A stretch of 64,000 bases of DNA. Source: Primula veris (lineage: Eukaryota; Streptophyta; Magnoliopsida; Ericales; Primulaceae). A program made the translations under genes and the position numbers. The stretch lies in the NCBI GenBank assembly GCA_963682055.1, contig OY821750.1, forward strand, positions 1,738,501-1,802,500, written 5' to 3'. Shown piece by piece: positions 39,844 through 50,962 of the stretch. How positions within the stretch are numbered: position 1 is the first letter of the stretch; every line of letters begins with the position of its first letter. The notes below the pieces were generated by a model. The model was given only the letters and a program-made list of their open reading frames with translations, had not been told where the DNA came from and did no database searches.

Positions 39844-40569
39844 TTAGCCCACATTTGGGTCATTTTGCGCTTCTCCTTCTCTTCCCACAGGGGCACCCTG
39901 TTGAGCTTGAGCTAAAGCACTACGCATGTTTCGTAAACTGGCTTCGTGCAAAAACCGAAAATGGGTGATTTGGTCAACAGGCCGAGCCAATTGTTCTGAT
40001 ATGTGACGATCAAGACCTGCCACGTCGGGGTAGAACACTTGTTGAACCATACGATATGTAATCGCCATATGGAATTGATGACCAGGTGTCCATGGTGGCC
40101 TCTCTTGAACTCCGAACACCCCTTCGCCGTCACCACCATAATATACCATATGAAACTTAAACCGAGTGTATGGATTTTTAGGCACCGCAGAGGTAGATAA
40201 ACTGGTTCCAATTGGTCGTTTCTTGCATTCCAATACAGACTCGTTTATTCGGGAAACAACTTCTACTTGTACTGCTCGTACTATGTTCTTAAGCGAAATA
40301 AAACTTGGAGCAAATATTCCTTTACGGGAACTGTAATAAACTAGACTATAGAAATTATAACGAGCCAACATATCCCCAATGTTCAACAACTTCGTAGCCA
40401 TATGAAATCATCATAGCCATATGAAATCAAACATGAGGTTAACTGTATACTCCTTAGTCCAAGAATCCTCCTTGCCATATTCCTTCATCACAAATACCTC
40501 CAACTGAGCTTCATTAGAGAGATAGAAGACACAAAATAATCCGCCGGATACAAGATATGATTTTCATGG
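39844..40569 (-). pseudogene. F-box-associated (FBA) domain relic with an unexplained C-terminal extension
   Basis: From about 40569 the minus strand reads SYLVSGGLFCVFYLSNEAQL, then EVFVMKEYGKEDSWTKEY, a typical F-box-associated interaction domain. After MFDFIWL two TGA stops occur (40411-40413 and just after), in a 19-base duplication of GATTTCATATGGCTA. The same frame then resumes at ATG 40401 with LLNIGDMLARYNFYSLVYY, the end of that domain type. The last 120 residues or so (from about ECKKRPIGTS to NDPNVG) I do not recognise; they are rich in Gln, Ala and Arg at the end. The F-box itself is absent. A 185-residue protein could still be made from 40401. Confidence 0.65.
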
Positions 40570-40689
40570 TTTCCTGGTTAAAATGAGAAGGGGGAGACAT
40601 AAATTGAAATCACTCAGTTTGTAAGTTCATCGAACAGATCATATTTGAGATGTGAGAATTAGTGGTGATCCAGCTAGTAGTAGTATTAT

Positions 40690-41990
40690 TTTTATGATTT
40701 AATATGAAAACTAAATATTAAATATTTTGTTTTCTATTAAGGTTCTTTGGAGATATCGGTATAGGAGGCGATAGCAGAAAAAGATGCAGGAAATGGAAGC
40801 GTTAAACACGAAAAAGATGAAAAGTTTCAAATATATACAAAGCTAATTTACACGAACCAAAAATTGTGAACCGCAAAAGGAGAAACACATTTCTTAAAAA
40901 GGGAAAAAAGTCTGGGTAACTATGTTTCGGGACACTAACTTCTTATAACAGTTTTTTTTTTTGAACTTTTACGTTAGTAATATAAAACTAATTCGAGTGT
41001 TTGCACAATTGAAAATGTGGGTCTTTACCTCTTAGAAACCTTTACTACAACTACGAGATGGTCATAAGTTATTCCTAGTACAAAGTAGAGGCAAACAAGC
41101 TAAACAATCTCAATGTAACATCTTTTAAACGAAAAACAATCTAGATAAGAACCAAATAAAGCATACGAGAAGTTCTAAGATTAACTTTAGTTGGGGAAAA
41201 TAATACTGTTATTTTCTTTCCTTCTTATTCCTGCAAAAGTTGGAGCTCTTGCCCATTCATTTCTTCCTCGTTACACAGAGACAGAAACAAGAAATAGTGG
41301 AAAATTCTTTTACACATGTGCGTAAAGTAAGTTCACACCAAGTGAATAGCATTATAGCAAAATAGACAACTACGTTCTCATTGCGTAAATAATTAGGTTG
41401 ATTGGGTTTCTTCGCTGTCTTGGTAGAACCGGTAAGCAATGAGGTGCTTTCCCCGGTGAAGTATTTGTTTTTTCCCATGGGATTACCCAAAATAAGTAAA
41501 TTTTGTTATTCGTTACTTTTTGGTCTAGATTATGAATTGAAAACAAACTAAACAAAAATAATCTCAAACAAAAACAAACTAAACTAGATTTTGTTTGGAC
41601 AAGAAAACAAACAAAACAGGAGGGATCAAGAGGCGGAACCTTATGACAATGATCTCATGGTTTCTTTAGTCGAGTAATCTTATGCTAATTTCAAATGCCA
41701 AATCATCATGATGATGCTTAGATTCAACGCGACAGTTTTTTCTTCGTCAGACCGGAAGTTTATAGTATCTATGAATTAAATTAAGCTCATCACGAGCCCG
41801 TGAAGGCAAGAGTAAGATTGTAAAATTAACATCTTTATTGATATCAATGAGTTACAAACATCTCAATGTTATTAACAACGAAGTCAGGCTATACTGCTAT
41901 CCACTAAAACAAAAGCAAAAACATAACCCTGAAATGCCATGAACAACAATCTTCATCAATTGACATCATCCAAATTGGGATAAATAGAAC
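40690..41990. repeat. Segmental duplication, copy 1
   Basis: Colinear with 44190-45440 (examples: AAACAATCTCAATGTA, TTGGGGAAAAT.ATACTGTTAT and GGAAAATTCTTTTACA occur in both in the same order). Identity by eye is roughly 75-85 percent with many indels. No conserved open frame was found. Confidence 0.8.
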
Positions 41991-42074
41991 ACCACTACAT
42001 AGCATTGAAACCGAAGTCTGTATACTGATTATAACAAAAAGAGGTCGATGTACACAAATGCAGACCCGTGAGAT

Positions 42075-42710
42075 GAAGCTGGAACTTTTATTCCTTTCCT
42101 ATGGTTGCCGCTGCATCCAGGCACTTTTTCTTTCCAGTTTCGGCATGGTCGACTTTGTCGAGATCAGGTGTAATCTCTATTAACACAGCCCAGGAAAGAT
42201 TTATCTAGTTTCTTCTGGACGGCCTTACTTCACTTTGTGGGCTTCCTAGGTGGTCGGTGACCCACCATCGCCTCAAAATCCTCCTCAACTTCACTCCTCG
42301 ATAAACACACCAAAAACTCCGGCCTTTGCTCCCTCAACTTCCCACTTGATTTGAAATCAGGTCCCGCATTACCCAAACCAGGACTTCGGTCACCCTGATC
42401 ACCATCAACCTTCACTCTCTTTCTCCTCTCTCTCAGTTTCCACGGCCTCGATTCCCTTCTTTTCTCTCATCCCTTCGTATGCCACCTTCGACAGAGAGTT
42501 TTCATCTTCGATGAATACCCTTTTTTTCTTCTTGCTCAACTTGGGCTCCGGAGACTTACGATGACCGGAAGACTCCTCAGCGGTGATGGAAGGATCCGTT
42601 TTGGAGCAACGGAGTCGTCTCTGTTGGCCCCAAGTGGGGAACGGTGGGAGCTTATAACGCCTTGGTGGTGAGTTCTCTCTTGCCTAAGTTCACCATCTTC
42701 CTCCAGTGTT
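42075..42710 (-). pseudogene. DUF1639-family relic
   Basis: The minus strand encodes, across shifting frames, KKKKRVFIEDENSLSKVAYE, then RPWKLRERRKRVKVDG, then REQRPEFLVCLSRSEVEEDF and GHRPPRKPTK, then a stop. KAVQKKLDKSFLG and TEITPDLDKVDHAETGKKK follow. This order, basic RPW motif, then S-R-EIEEDF, then RPPRRPKKR, then VQKQLD, is that of plant DUF1639 proteins of unknown function. At least one frameshift (near 42420) and a stop (about 42230) break it. It is GC-richer than its surroundings, consistent with former coding sequence. Confidence 0.7.
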
Positions 42711-43040
42711 TTCTGTTTTTTTTTTTTCCCGTTCTAAGTTTTTAAGAATAAGCTACATGATATTAACCAAACACAACAAACAAAACTTGCAACACATGCT
42801 TCACAAGGAATACAAGCTACATTATATCTCTGTCTCAGCTAGCAATTAACAGAAAAAAACTAATCTTCAAGTTTAGCTAATAAAGTTATAATGAAAATAG
42901 AGAATATAAACTTAAACAAAGGTTTCAGAAAAAGAATTGCATTTTGCATAAAGTGCTCTAAAAATAACTGATTATGATGGTAAATTAATTTACTAATGGC
43001 ATATTTGATAAAAAAAAAAAAGTGGCCGTGAATTTATTAC

Positions 43041-43719
43041 CTTCCCACAAAGTTTTCTTGAAATGAAATGAACAACGATCTTATAAACATGTCTCCAAGA
43101 GTACCATTTAGGTTTCTCAACAAACGCCGGAACAGCATTAAAAACCCTGCAATAGATGAATAACCAAAAAAAGTCAAATATATACTCAAATCTACATCAT
43201 TTTCGAATTCATAGAGATTAAATTAGTGTTATAAATAACTGTTAACTAATGACATTTGCTATACTTACACCAGAAAAACATAAATGGTTCAAAATTTACG
43301 AAGAAATATGCATATGGATGGAAATAATCATGATAGTTAAAAGCAAAACCCTAAAGCAAACACAAAAGCCTTAAAACCCTAATCTATTATTTCTCTCTCG
43401 CTATCTAATTCCCTCTTTAAGATCAATTCATGTTTGTAAAAAGGAATTGGAACCAACAAAATTTCAACAGCCTTAAATTGTTAAAATTTCTCAAATGATC
43501 GAATAAATCAGATCTTGGTGTCAATTTTAATGTTGTACATAGTTAACTGCAGATGGATTAGGAATTCTTAGATATAGTGCTGAAAATCAATGAAAATTCC
43601 ATGTTTAAAGACCTATAGAGAAAATCTAACAAAATCTTACGCTGCAATTAACATCTATATCAAGACCTATAGAGAAAAGAAGGCAAAAAAATACCAGCGT
43701 TATCACCGACGGCGTTCAT
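43041..43719 (-). CDS. Unrecognised short spliced gene, copy A of a three-copy family
   Basis: An ATG at 43719 opens a 25-base exon (MNAVGDNA) ending at a good GT donor. An acceptor at 43146/43147 starts a second exon to 43041, again with a good donor. In one frame exon 2 reads VEKPKWYSWRHVYKIVVHF and ISRKLCGK. That frame is conserved in copies at 58.1 and 60.2 kb with K/R, V/I and S/T swaps, which suggests coding. However, the junction with exon 1 as read here gives a different frame, so this copy may be broken. No further exon was identified, and I do not recognise the family. Confidence 0.35.
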
Positions 43720-43769
43720 GGCTCCAACTTCTAGAGAGTAATATTCTTTTGAAATGTATTAGGTTTATT

Positions 43770-44185
43770 TGGCAGCTACGTACATGTTTTATAGGGTAAA
43801 TGTACGGCGGCAACCCTAGACAAATATTATTTCCTTTCTTGTTGCTAGGGCTTTGTGATTATAAAAAGAATTTAGCTAGTGACCCTTATAGTTTTTTTTG
43901 GCTGAGATTTTCAAGTCATCCCTCAAGTACCATCTAAACAAAAGAAAAGAAAATTATAGTAGGTACACATAATAATAATTTATTTAAAGAAAATCCGAGC
44001 TTAAAAACACATTTAACATATCTCTTAATAACTAGCACATCATAATAAAATTTGCGTGTGTGTATATAATTAATAATACACGCTAGTACAAGTTCCTTTG
44101 CTTCTTGAGAAAGTTCTAAGAGGCTACAAAAAAAAAATGGGCACGATTGCCCTCGAACATGTATCAAACCTATTTTGCAAGTGAT
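43770..44185 (-). promoter_or_regulatory. Recurring promoter-like segment, copy 1
   Basis: The segment includes TTTTATAGGGTAAATGTACGG and GGGCTTTGTGATTATAAAAAG. It recurs at 45920-46250 and 60960-61375, each time just before (on the minus strand) a different downstream sequence. It sits directly upstream of the ATG at 43719. The promoter role is inferred from position only. Confidence 0.5.
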
Positions 44186-44189
44186 CAAA

Positions 44190-45440
44190 CTAGTAGCATA
44201 TTTTATGATTTATGATTTAATATGGGAAAAACAAAATATTTATGCGCTAATTTATAGGAAACAAAAATCGTGAATGTGACAAACACATTTATTGAAAGGA
44301 AAAACAGCTTCTTATAAATTTATAATAACTTGTTTTTAGGTTGTTAATATATAACTAGGTTGAGTTTTATAACAATTGAAAATATGTGTACTACACTACA
44401 TAAGTTATTTCTAATACGGCAAACAAGCTAGATTATAAACAATCTCAATGTAGCAATCTTTTGAACGAAAAACAAGCTACATATGAACCCAATAAAAAAC
44501 ACAAGAAGTTGTAAGATGAACTCCAGTTGGGGAAAATGATACTGTTATAACTCTCTTTCCTTCTTTTTCCTGCATTAAAAGTTGGAGCTAACTCTTGTCG
44601 ATTCATTTCTTCCTTGTTACTTATAGACCGAAAGAAGGAATAGAGGAAAATTCTTTTACAGCAGTGAGTTCACACCACATGAATAGCAAAGTATACAACT
44701 TATATGTTCTCATTGTGTAAGTAATTAGGTTGGTAAACAAATTATTAGGTTGGTAGAATCGGGAAGCAAATCGGTGCATATGGAAGCAATGAGATGCTTT
44801 CCCCTGTGAGGTATTCATTTTTTCCCCCCGACATTTACCGAAAAAAAGTAATTTAGTTATTTGTTATCTTTTGGTTTTAATTATGAGTTAAAAACAAAGT
44901 ATAACAAAATTAGAGGACAATTAATAAAACAAACAAAACACAAGTGTTCATTTTTTTTCCAAATTTGAAGCAACTTTTGGATAATTGTTTGTAAGGTCCC
45001 AGATTCGATCAAGAGGCATAACCTTATATATCTTAGACAATGATCTCAAGGTTACTTTAATCGACAAATGTTATGCTAATTTCAAATGCCAAATCAACAT
45101 GATGTTGCCTAGATTAAACACGACAGTTTTTTCTTCGTCACACTGGAAATTTATAGTAAATATGAATTAAATCAATCCTTCTCGTGTGTTGGTGAAGGCA
45201 AGAGTAAGAACGTTTACAAAAAATGGCAACATTGTAAAATTAACATGTTTATTAATATCAGTGATTTGCATACATCTCAATGCTATTAACAACGGATTTA
45301 GGCTATACTGCTATACACTAAAAGACAATCAAAAACAAAACACAGAATTGCCATGAACAACAATCGTCATATTTGTACTTATATTTGATGACCCAATCTT
45401 CATCATTTGACATAATCCAACTTGGGATAAATAGAACACC
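44190..45440. repeat. Segmental duplication, copy 2
   Basis: Second copy of the 40690-41990 segment, about 3.5 kb downstream in the same orientation. Confidence 0.8.
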
Positions 45441-45708
45441 GCTACATAGCGTTGCAATGAAAATTTACCTACCCTTAGGCAGAGGGTAAAATTTTATATA
45501 AGCACCCTAAAATTCTGCCTCTGTTTAGACAATTTTTGATATCGGAAGAGCATTAAATCAAGAAGAGATACCCCACTTCGCAGACAAACCGCATCTAACT
45601 TGAATCTTACAGACAAGCTGTTCAATTAATGTCTAACATGTAAAGTGCAACTTATGCCTTCTCAAACTGTAGATAATCCTTTTGAATCAATTCAAAACTT
45701 AAAAAAAC

Positions 45709-45914
45709 TTAAAAAGCTTCTCCTCGGATAGCTTCATACCATTGACTATATTGTGATGAATACATCATATCAGAAGAACCGGTGATAAGCATAAGGCCTC
45801 CTGCTGCCCATTTATAACAGGTGGCTCAGTTTCAGTACTCATCCAACTAGCAACTTCTTTGCCACTTCGAATCCTCCAGGCGCTAACACTGCCATCACCT
45901 GAACCTGATATTAG
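45709..45914 (-). pseudogene. WD40-repeat protein C-terminal fragment
   Basis: The minus strand reads LISGSGDGSVSAWRIRSGKE, then VASWMSTETEPPVI. After a one-base loss it continues KWAAGGLMLITGSSDMMY, ending at TAA 45709-45711. These are the final WD repeat and tail of a WD40 protein. It abuts the recurring promoter-like segment at 45920 without any upstream exons, so it is a truncated duplicate. Confidence 0.65.
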
Positions 45915-45919
45915 GTTAA

Positions 45920-46250
45920 CGTGGTAGCTACGTACGTGTTTTATAGGGTAAATGTACGGCAGTAACCCTAGACAAATATTATTTCCCTTCTTATTTCTAG
46001 GGCTTTGTGATTATAAAAAGAATTTGGCTAGTGACCCTTATAGTTTCATCTTTGATTTCAACTCATCTCGAAAATAAAATGATGGATAGGTACATCATTT
46101 TAAGTAAAATACGACCTTAAAAACACATTACACTTGTCTCCTAGTAACCAGTATACATCGTACTAAAACATAAGAGGCTCCATAAATAAAATACATAGCC
46201 ACGAAAAATATTCCACCCCAGAAAAGTAAAGCAAAAAAAAAAAAAAAACG
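45920..46250 (-). promoter_or_regulatory. Recurring promoter-like segment, copy 2
   Basis: Near-identical to 43780-43900 over GTAGCTACGTAC through GTGACCCTTATAG, then diverging. It is joined here to the WD40 fragment. Confidence 0.5.
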
Positions 46251-46259
46251 AGTGTAAAA

Positions 46260-46657
46260 TAGAAATATACTTAAATCCAATATCTAAATGAAAAGATGAA
46301 ACATTGCAACCCGTCTCGCTCCTTCCGGCGAAACAATGTCTCCACCCGTTTCCCACATCTTTTACATCCTTTCTAAATGTTCGTTTCCGAACAAGTCCTT
46401 ATTGTTTGTTGTTGGTTTGTTTCTATATATATGGGAAAAACTCGTTTATAGTACTTTGGAACCAAACCTATAATGCATGTGGTTAAACTAATTGCATATT
46501 ATTTTACCACCTTTACTATTCTGATACTCCACCTATAATGCAGATGACGAAATTACGACGACTTGACTTAATTGGACCGAGTGATTTGGTTGGATGTGAA
46601 GTGGCTTGTTTGGTAACAAACTGGAGAAGTTTGATCTTGGGTACCTATCGTTAAAAG
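46260..46657. other. Intergenic DNA
   Basis: No gene recognised. Confidence 0.4.
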
Positions 46658-46871
46658 CTCCCTCCGTTCCCAATTAATTCTACTTTACGAAATTACGTGC
46701 AATTTTGACCGAGTTATAACATGTATTAAAATTATCGAAATGAAAAATTTCAAAACTAAATCATATAATTTAATTTTGAAAATTTTCATTCCGACAATTT
46801 TGATGCATGTTATTGACCGGTCAAAATTGTACGTAGTTTCGTAGTGGACAATTAATTGGAAATGGAGGGAG
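46658..46871. mobile_element. Stowaway MITE
   Basis: Starts CTCCCTCCGTTCCCAATTAA and ends with its imperfect complement, AATTGGAAATGGAGGGAG followed by TA. Length is 214 bp; the interior has matching GACCG motifs near both ends. Confidence 0.85.
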
Positions 46872-46912
46872 TAGTAAGATGGGGTAGTAATTTTTTTTAT
46901 TTTTTTGAAACT

Positions 46913-46927
46913 AAGCATATATTAACA
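46913..46927. repeat. Left target-site duplication of LINE 2
   Basis: AAGCATATATTAACA, repeated exactly at 51351-51365. Confidence 0.8.
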
Positions 46928-47347
46928 GTGTGTGGGCCAATAATATGTTCAAAGGCGACCATTTAGCTGCTATGGTTGAGAAAATTATTTTCTCTTCCTC
47001 TGTTTATTTTATTTGGAGGGAGAGAAATAATAGAAAATACGGTTATGTTAGCTCTGATATAGCTACTATTCTGCAGCAAATTGATTTTATTATTAAAATC
47101 AAGATTGGTAAATTAAAAGGGATTCTTAAAAGTTACAGGAACTCCTACATTGCTAATGCCTGGAACCTTGACATAACTCACTAATTAGGCTGCTGTGCTT
47201 GTAGGAGTTTTGTTTTGTTGTATTGTTGCCCTAGGTGCCTACAATTTGGATTGTTATACAAGATTATTTAGCACTGCCTTGGCTGTAAATTTACAAGGTA
47301 TTCTTTGAGCCAGTCTTATGAAATTACTAATCGTTGTTGATTTGAAC
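46928..47347 (+). mobile_element. LINE 2 remnant, 5' portion (continues at 50963-51350)
   Basis: A frame from 46930 to 47184 ends with VYFIWRERNNRKYG and FIIKIKIGKLKGILKSY, the C-terminus of a plant LINE ORF2. Its 3' UTR is cut by a copia insertion at 47348 and resumes at 50963. The element is strongly 5'-truncated. The 15-base target duplication at both outer ends shows it is one insertion. Confidence 0.8.
47343..47347. repeat. Left target-site duplication of copia A
   Basis: TGAAC, repeated at 50963-50967. Confidence 0.75.
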
Positions 47348-48233
47348 TGTTGGAAAAATAGAAAAAACATGTAGTTTAAACATGTTTTTCCAAAGTGGTC
47401 AGGGACCAACTTTGAGTCAATTTTTAATGCGACTCCTCAGTTTTTCTGAGGCCATACTCTATGCGTTTGAGTAGCTCGTGCAACGAGCTTCGCAACGGTA
47501 TATCGCATGACCTATTCGGAGGAATGGTGTGAATGATAATTGGACTCGAATGTTGGTACTCGAAAGAGGAAAAAACCGAAATCTGGAAAGTGGAGTAGAG
47601 AGTGGGAATAAACCATGAGGGTTATCCCACATTGGAAAAACAAGGTTGTTTTTTACTCTATATATACAAGTCCATCCCATGTAGTTGGTAAACTAATAAA
47701 GTCCGCATACCCATGAGTGGGTTAGTGTGTACCACACACGCGCGCGCTCGCTCGGGACTCGGGTCACGGGCCGCGGGATGCGGGATGCGGGATGCGGGTT
47801 TGGGGAATGTCTCGGGTCTCGGGTCTTGTACTAAATCTGAAAAGGGACTTTTGCATATTTGCAAGAGCAGCCCCTAGAGTTCCAGAAGGTTTGAAACTCC
47901 AGCAGTAATTGGAGGCGGATTCTGGGGATGTAACTCCCAGAATTAAATGACCAATAAATTCTGCGGTTTCAGAATTTCCTCTATAAAGAGGCAGCCATCC
48001 CCTCACATTCTAACACACATTCAAATCAGTATCTTCTCTCTAAACAAAAGCTGCATATATTTTTTCATAGCACTTAGAAACCAGAGAGAACCACCCACTA
48101 AAAGCTCGACTTAGACTCGTCGCCAGTTTTCGGCGAGTCTTTCGAGAGACGTTGTACCTTGGGATCGAAGCGCCAACGCAACCAGAAACCTTAAGGTGGT
48201 TGGGCGAATATCGGTTAAGGGCATACTGTTAAC
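47348..48233 (+). repeat. Copia A left LTR, 3'-truncated
   Basis: Matches 49514-50456 of the right LTR. Begins with an AAAAACATGT/ACATGTTTTT foldback, has a TATA box (CTCTATATATACAAG) near 47655 and a CG-rich CGGGATG-repeat segment near 47770-47800. It ends where the internal deletion begins. Confidence 0.85.
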
Positions 48234-48257
48234 CTGAAAAAGAATTTCGGTAAAAGT

Positions 48258-48956
48258 GTGAATCAATTGGAGTTCTCTCGAGTCATAGGCAGTCTCATGT
48301 ATATAATGAATTGCACTAGACCAGACATAGCAAACTCAGTGAGTAGACTGAGCAGGTACACCAGTAATCCAAATGAGGAACACTGGAAGGCCATAATGAA
48401 ACTTCTCAGGTATATGAGGTTTTCAGCCGATTACGGGCTGCACTATACCAGATATCCAGCGGTACTGGAAGGGTATTCAGATGCCAACTGGATACCAGAC
48501 TCCAATAGCACAAGATCCACGAGTGGATATGTGTTTATAATGGGAGGAGCTGCTGTGTCTTGGAGATCCTCCAAACAGACATGTATTGCAAGGTTAACTA
48601 TGGAATCAGAATTCATAGCATTAGACTTAGCAACCGAAGAGGCAGACTGGCTGAGAAGTCTATTGGAAGGAATTGCAATGTGGCCGAAACCTGTTCCCGC
48701 AATAAGCGTGCATTGTGATAGTCAATCAGCTATTGCGCGGGCTCAGGATCATATGTATAATGGAAAGTCTCGACATATACGTCGGAGACATAAATCCGTA
48801 AGGGAATTGTTATCCAATGGTGTGGTATCCTTAGATTTTGTAAGATCAAAGGAAAACATAGCGGATCCATTAACTAAAGGCTTGACTCAAGTGGGAGTCG
48901 AGACGTCATCGAACGGAATGGGATTAAAGCCCATTAAATTGGTGGCCCCCCCATAG
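48258..48956 (+). pseudogene. Copia A RNase H remnant
   Basis: 232 codons from the end of a copia polyprotein: [80 protein letters not shown] and [10 protein letters not shown]. The frame is open, but the upstream polyprotein is missing. Confidence 0.9.
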
Positions 48957-49513
48957 GCAACCCAACCTAAACGGAATCTTTCCTGATAGGTTCAAAGGGA
49001 AACTGAACTGTGGGGGCAACCGAACAAAGCACTTGGGAACCTGGAGTTCCCAGCCCATCTCCGCGATGACAGAGTGATAGACCTGTACCATTGTAAGGTT
49101 GAGCTTGAGGATCTTAATGATCCAAGTAACTCGACGGTCGAGTAAAGTGAGTCAGGACACTTTCGACTTGGAACACCTATAACTAGTGTGTAAGGCCGGT
49201 ACCATGTGATGAGCTTGGGCTAATTCACTAGAGCACTGAGTTGAAGTTGCCAAGGCAGTCCAGGCCAAATATGGACAACAACTAAAGGGCCTAGTACGTG
49301 GGTAGAGAGGGCACTGTGCGGGTGCCATTCTGGGATACACAAAGCTTGATGGTTCAAAGCTTTACCGCTACCTAATAGCAGTATTCTGGGTGGTACTCCG
49401 CTACGGCAGGTTCAAGGCGCACGCTACCTGACCTTAGGCAGTGAACTTTTGGGGTTCTCTTGATTTGCATTTAGGACATGGGCTTTCGAGCCAATTGCAT
49501 TCATGTGGGGGAT

Positions 49514-50962
49514 TGTTGGAAAAATAGAAAAAACATGTAGTTTAAACATGTTTTTCCAAAGTGGTCAGGGACCAACTTTGAGTCAATTTTTAATGCGACT
49601 CAGTTTTTCTGAGGCCATACTCTATGCGTTTGAGTAGCTCGTGCGACGAGCTTCGCAACGGTATATCGCATGACCTATTCGGAGGAATGGTGTGAATGAT
49701 AATTGGACTCGAATGTTGGTACTCGAAAGAGGGAAAAACCGAAATCTGGAAAGTGGAGTAGAGAGTGGGAATAAACCATGAGGGTTATCCCACATTGGAA
49801 AAACAAGGTTGTTTTTTACTCTATATATACAAGTCCATCCCATGTAGTTGGTAAACTAATAAAGTCCGCATACCCATGAGTGGGTTAGTGTGTACCACAC
49901 ACGCGCGCGCTCGCTCAGGTCTCGGGTCTCAGGACTCGGGTCACGGGACGCGGGCCGCGGGCCGCGGGCCACGGGATGCGGGATGCGGGATTTGGGATTT
50001 GGGATTTGGGATTTGGGATTTGGGATTTGGGATTTGGGATTTGGGATTTGGTATTTGGGGAATGTCTCGGGTCTCGGGTCTTGGGTCTTGGGTCTTGTAC
50101 TAAATCTGAAAAGGGACTTTTGCATATTTGCAAGAGCAGTCCCTAGAGTTCTGCGGTTCCAGAATTAAATGACCAATAAATTCTGCGGTTTCAGAATTTC
50201 CTCTATAAAGAGGCAGCCATCCCCTCACATTCTAACACACATTCAAATCAGTATCTTCTCTCTAACCAAAAGCTGCATATATTTTTTCATAGCACTTAGA
50301 AACCAGAGAGAACCACCTACTAAAAGCTCGACTTAGACTCGTCGCCAGTTTCCGGCGAGTCTTCCGAGAGACGTTGTACCTTGGGATCGAAGCGCCAACG
50401 CAACCAGAAACCTTAAGGTGGTTGGGCGAATATCGGTTAAGGGCATACTGTTAACAGTAGCCTCGTCCGTTTAATTTTACATTCTGTCCGTTTTTTTTTT
50501 TTCGCATTTAAATTCAGTTTTTACATTCTGTCCTTTCAATTCAGTATTTTAATTCAGTATTTAAATATTCTGTCCTTAGCTGTAGCTTTTATATTCTGTA
50601 TTTACTTTTCTGTAATTAGTTTAAATTACTGTTTCTATTCTGTAATTTCATTTATGTATTTTAATTCTGTAATTAGATTAGTTTCTATTCAGTCCTGTAA
50701 TTTAAATTCATAACAGAACAGTCCGGCTGTTAAGTCTATACTTTTCAGTCCGGCAGTTTCTTTTAATTGCAAATCAGTACATCAGATTATTAATTAATAA
50801 TAATCTGATTACGTTTGTTTCTATTTACAATTCAGTACCTACATGTTGTAATCAGTTTATTGTATTTCATTTGGAAATTAATAAAGATTACACTGGTTTT
50901 ATTTAATTATTGTTTAGTCCTTTATTTATTATTAATTGTTATTTCGTACACGGAAACCAACA
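49514..50962 (+). repeat. Copia A right LTR
   Basis: Complete LTR, TGTTGG to CCAACA. It carries an expanded GGGATTT microsatellite not present in the left LTR. The part after 50457 has no counterpart in the left LTR, because that LTR is truncated. Confidence 0.82.
49987..50049. repeat. (GGGATTT)9 microsatellite in copia A right LTR
   Basis: Nine uninterrupted 7-base units follow CGGGATG-type units. The left LTR has only CGGGATG and GGGTTTG units at this place. Confidence 0.95.

Larger units (their letters stand above)
47348..50962 (+). mobile_element. Copia A: internally deleted Ty1-copia element nested in LINE 2
   Basis: Starts TGTTGG and ends CCAACA, with TGAAC duplicated on both sides. 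The right LTR is 49514-50962 (1449 bp). The left LTR (47348-48233) is cut off partway. One deletion has removed the rest of the left LTR, the primer site, gag, protease, integrase and most of the reverse transcriptase, leaving only the RNase H end (48258-48956). A purine-rich tract (CATGTGGGGGAT) precedes the right LTR. Shared LTR parts differ at only a few positions, so the insertion is young. It cannot encode its own mobility. Confidence 0.88.

Noticed and set aside
49987..50049. Interstitial telomere repeat
   Set aside because: The unit is GGGATTT, not the plant telomere TTTAGGG in any rotation.
49876..50168. Open frames on both strands with GIWDLGF-type repeats
   Set aside because: Translation of the GGGATTT microsatellite in the copia A LTR; not a protein gene.
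50440..50462. Copia A right LTR ending at CTGTTAACA
   Set aside because: Homology with the left LTR ends here, but no target duplication fits. TGAAC after CCAACA at 50962 matches the left flank exactly, so the LTR is longer and the left one is truncated.
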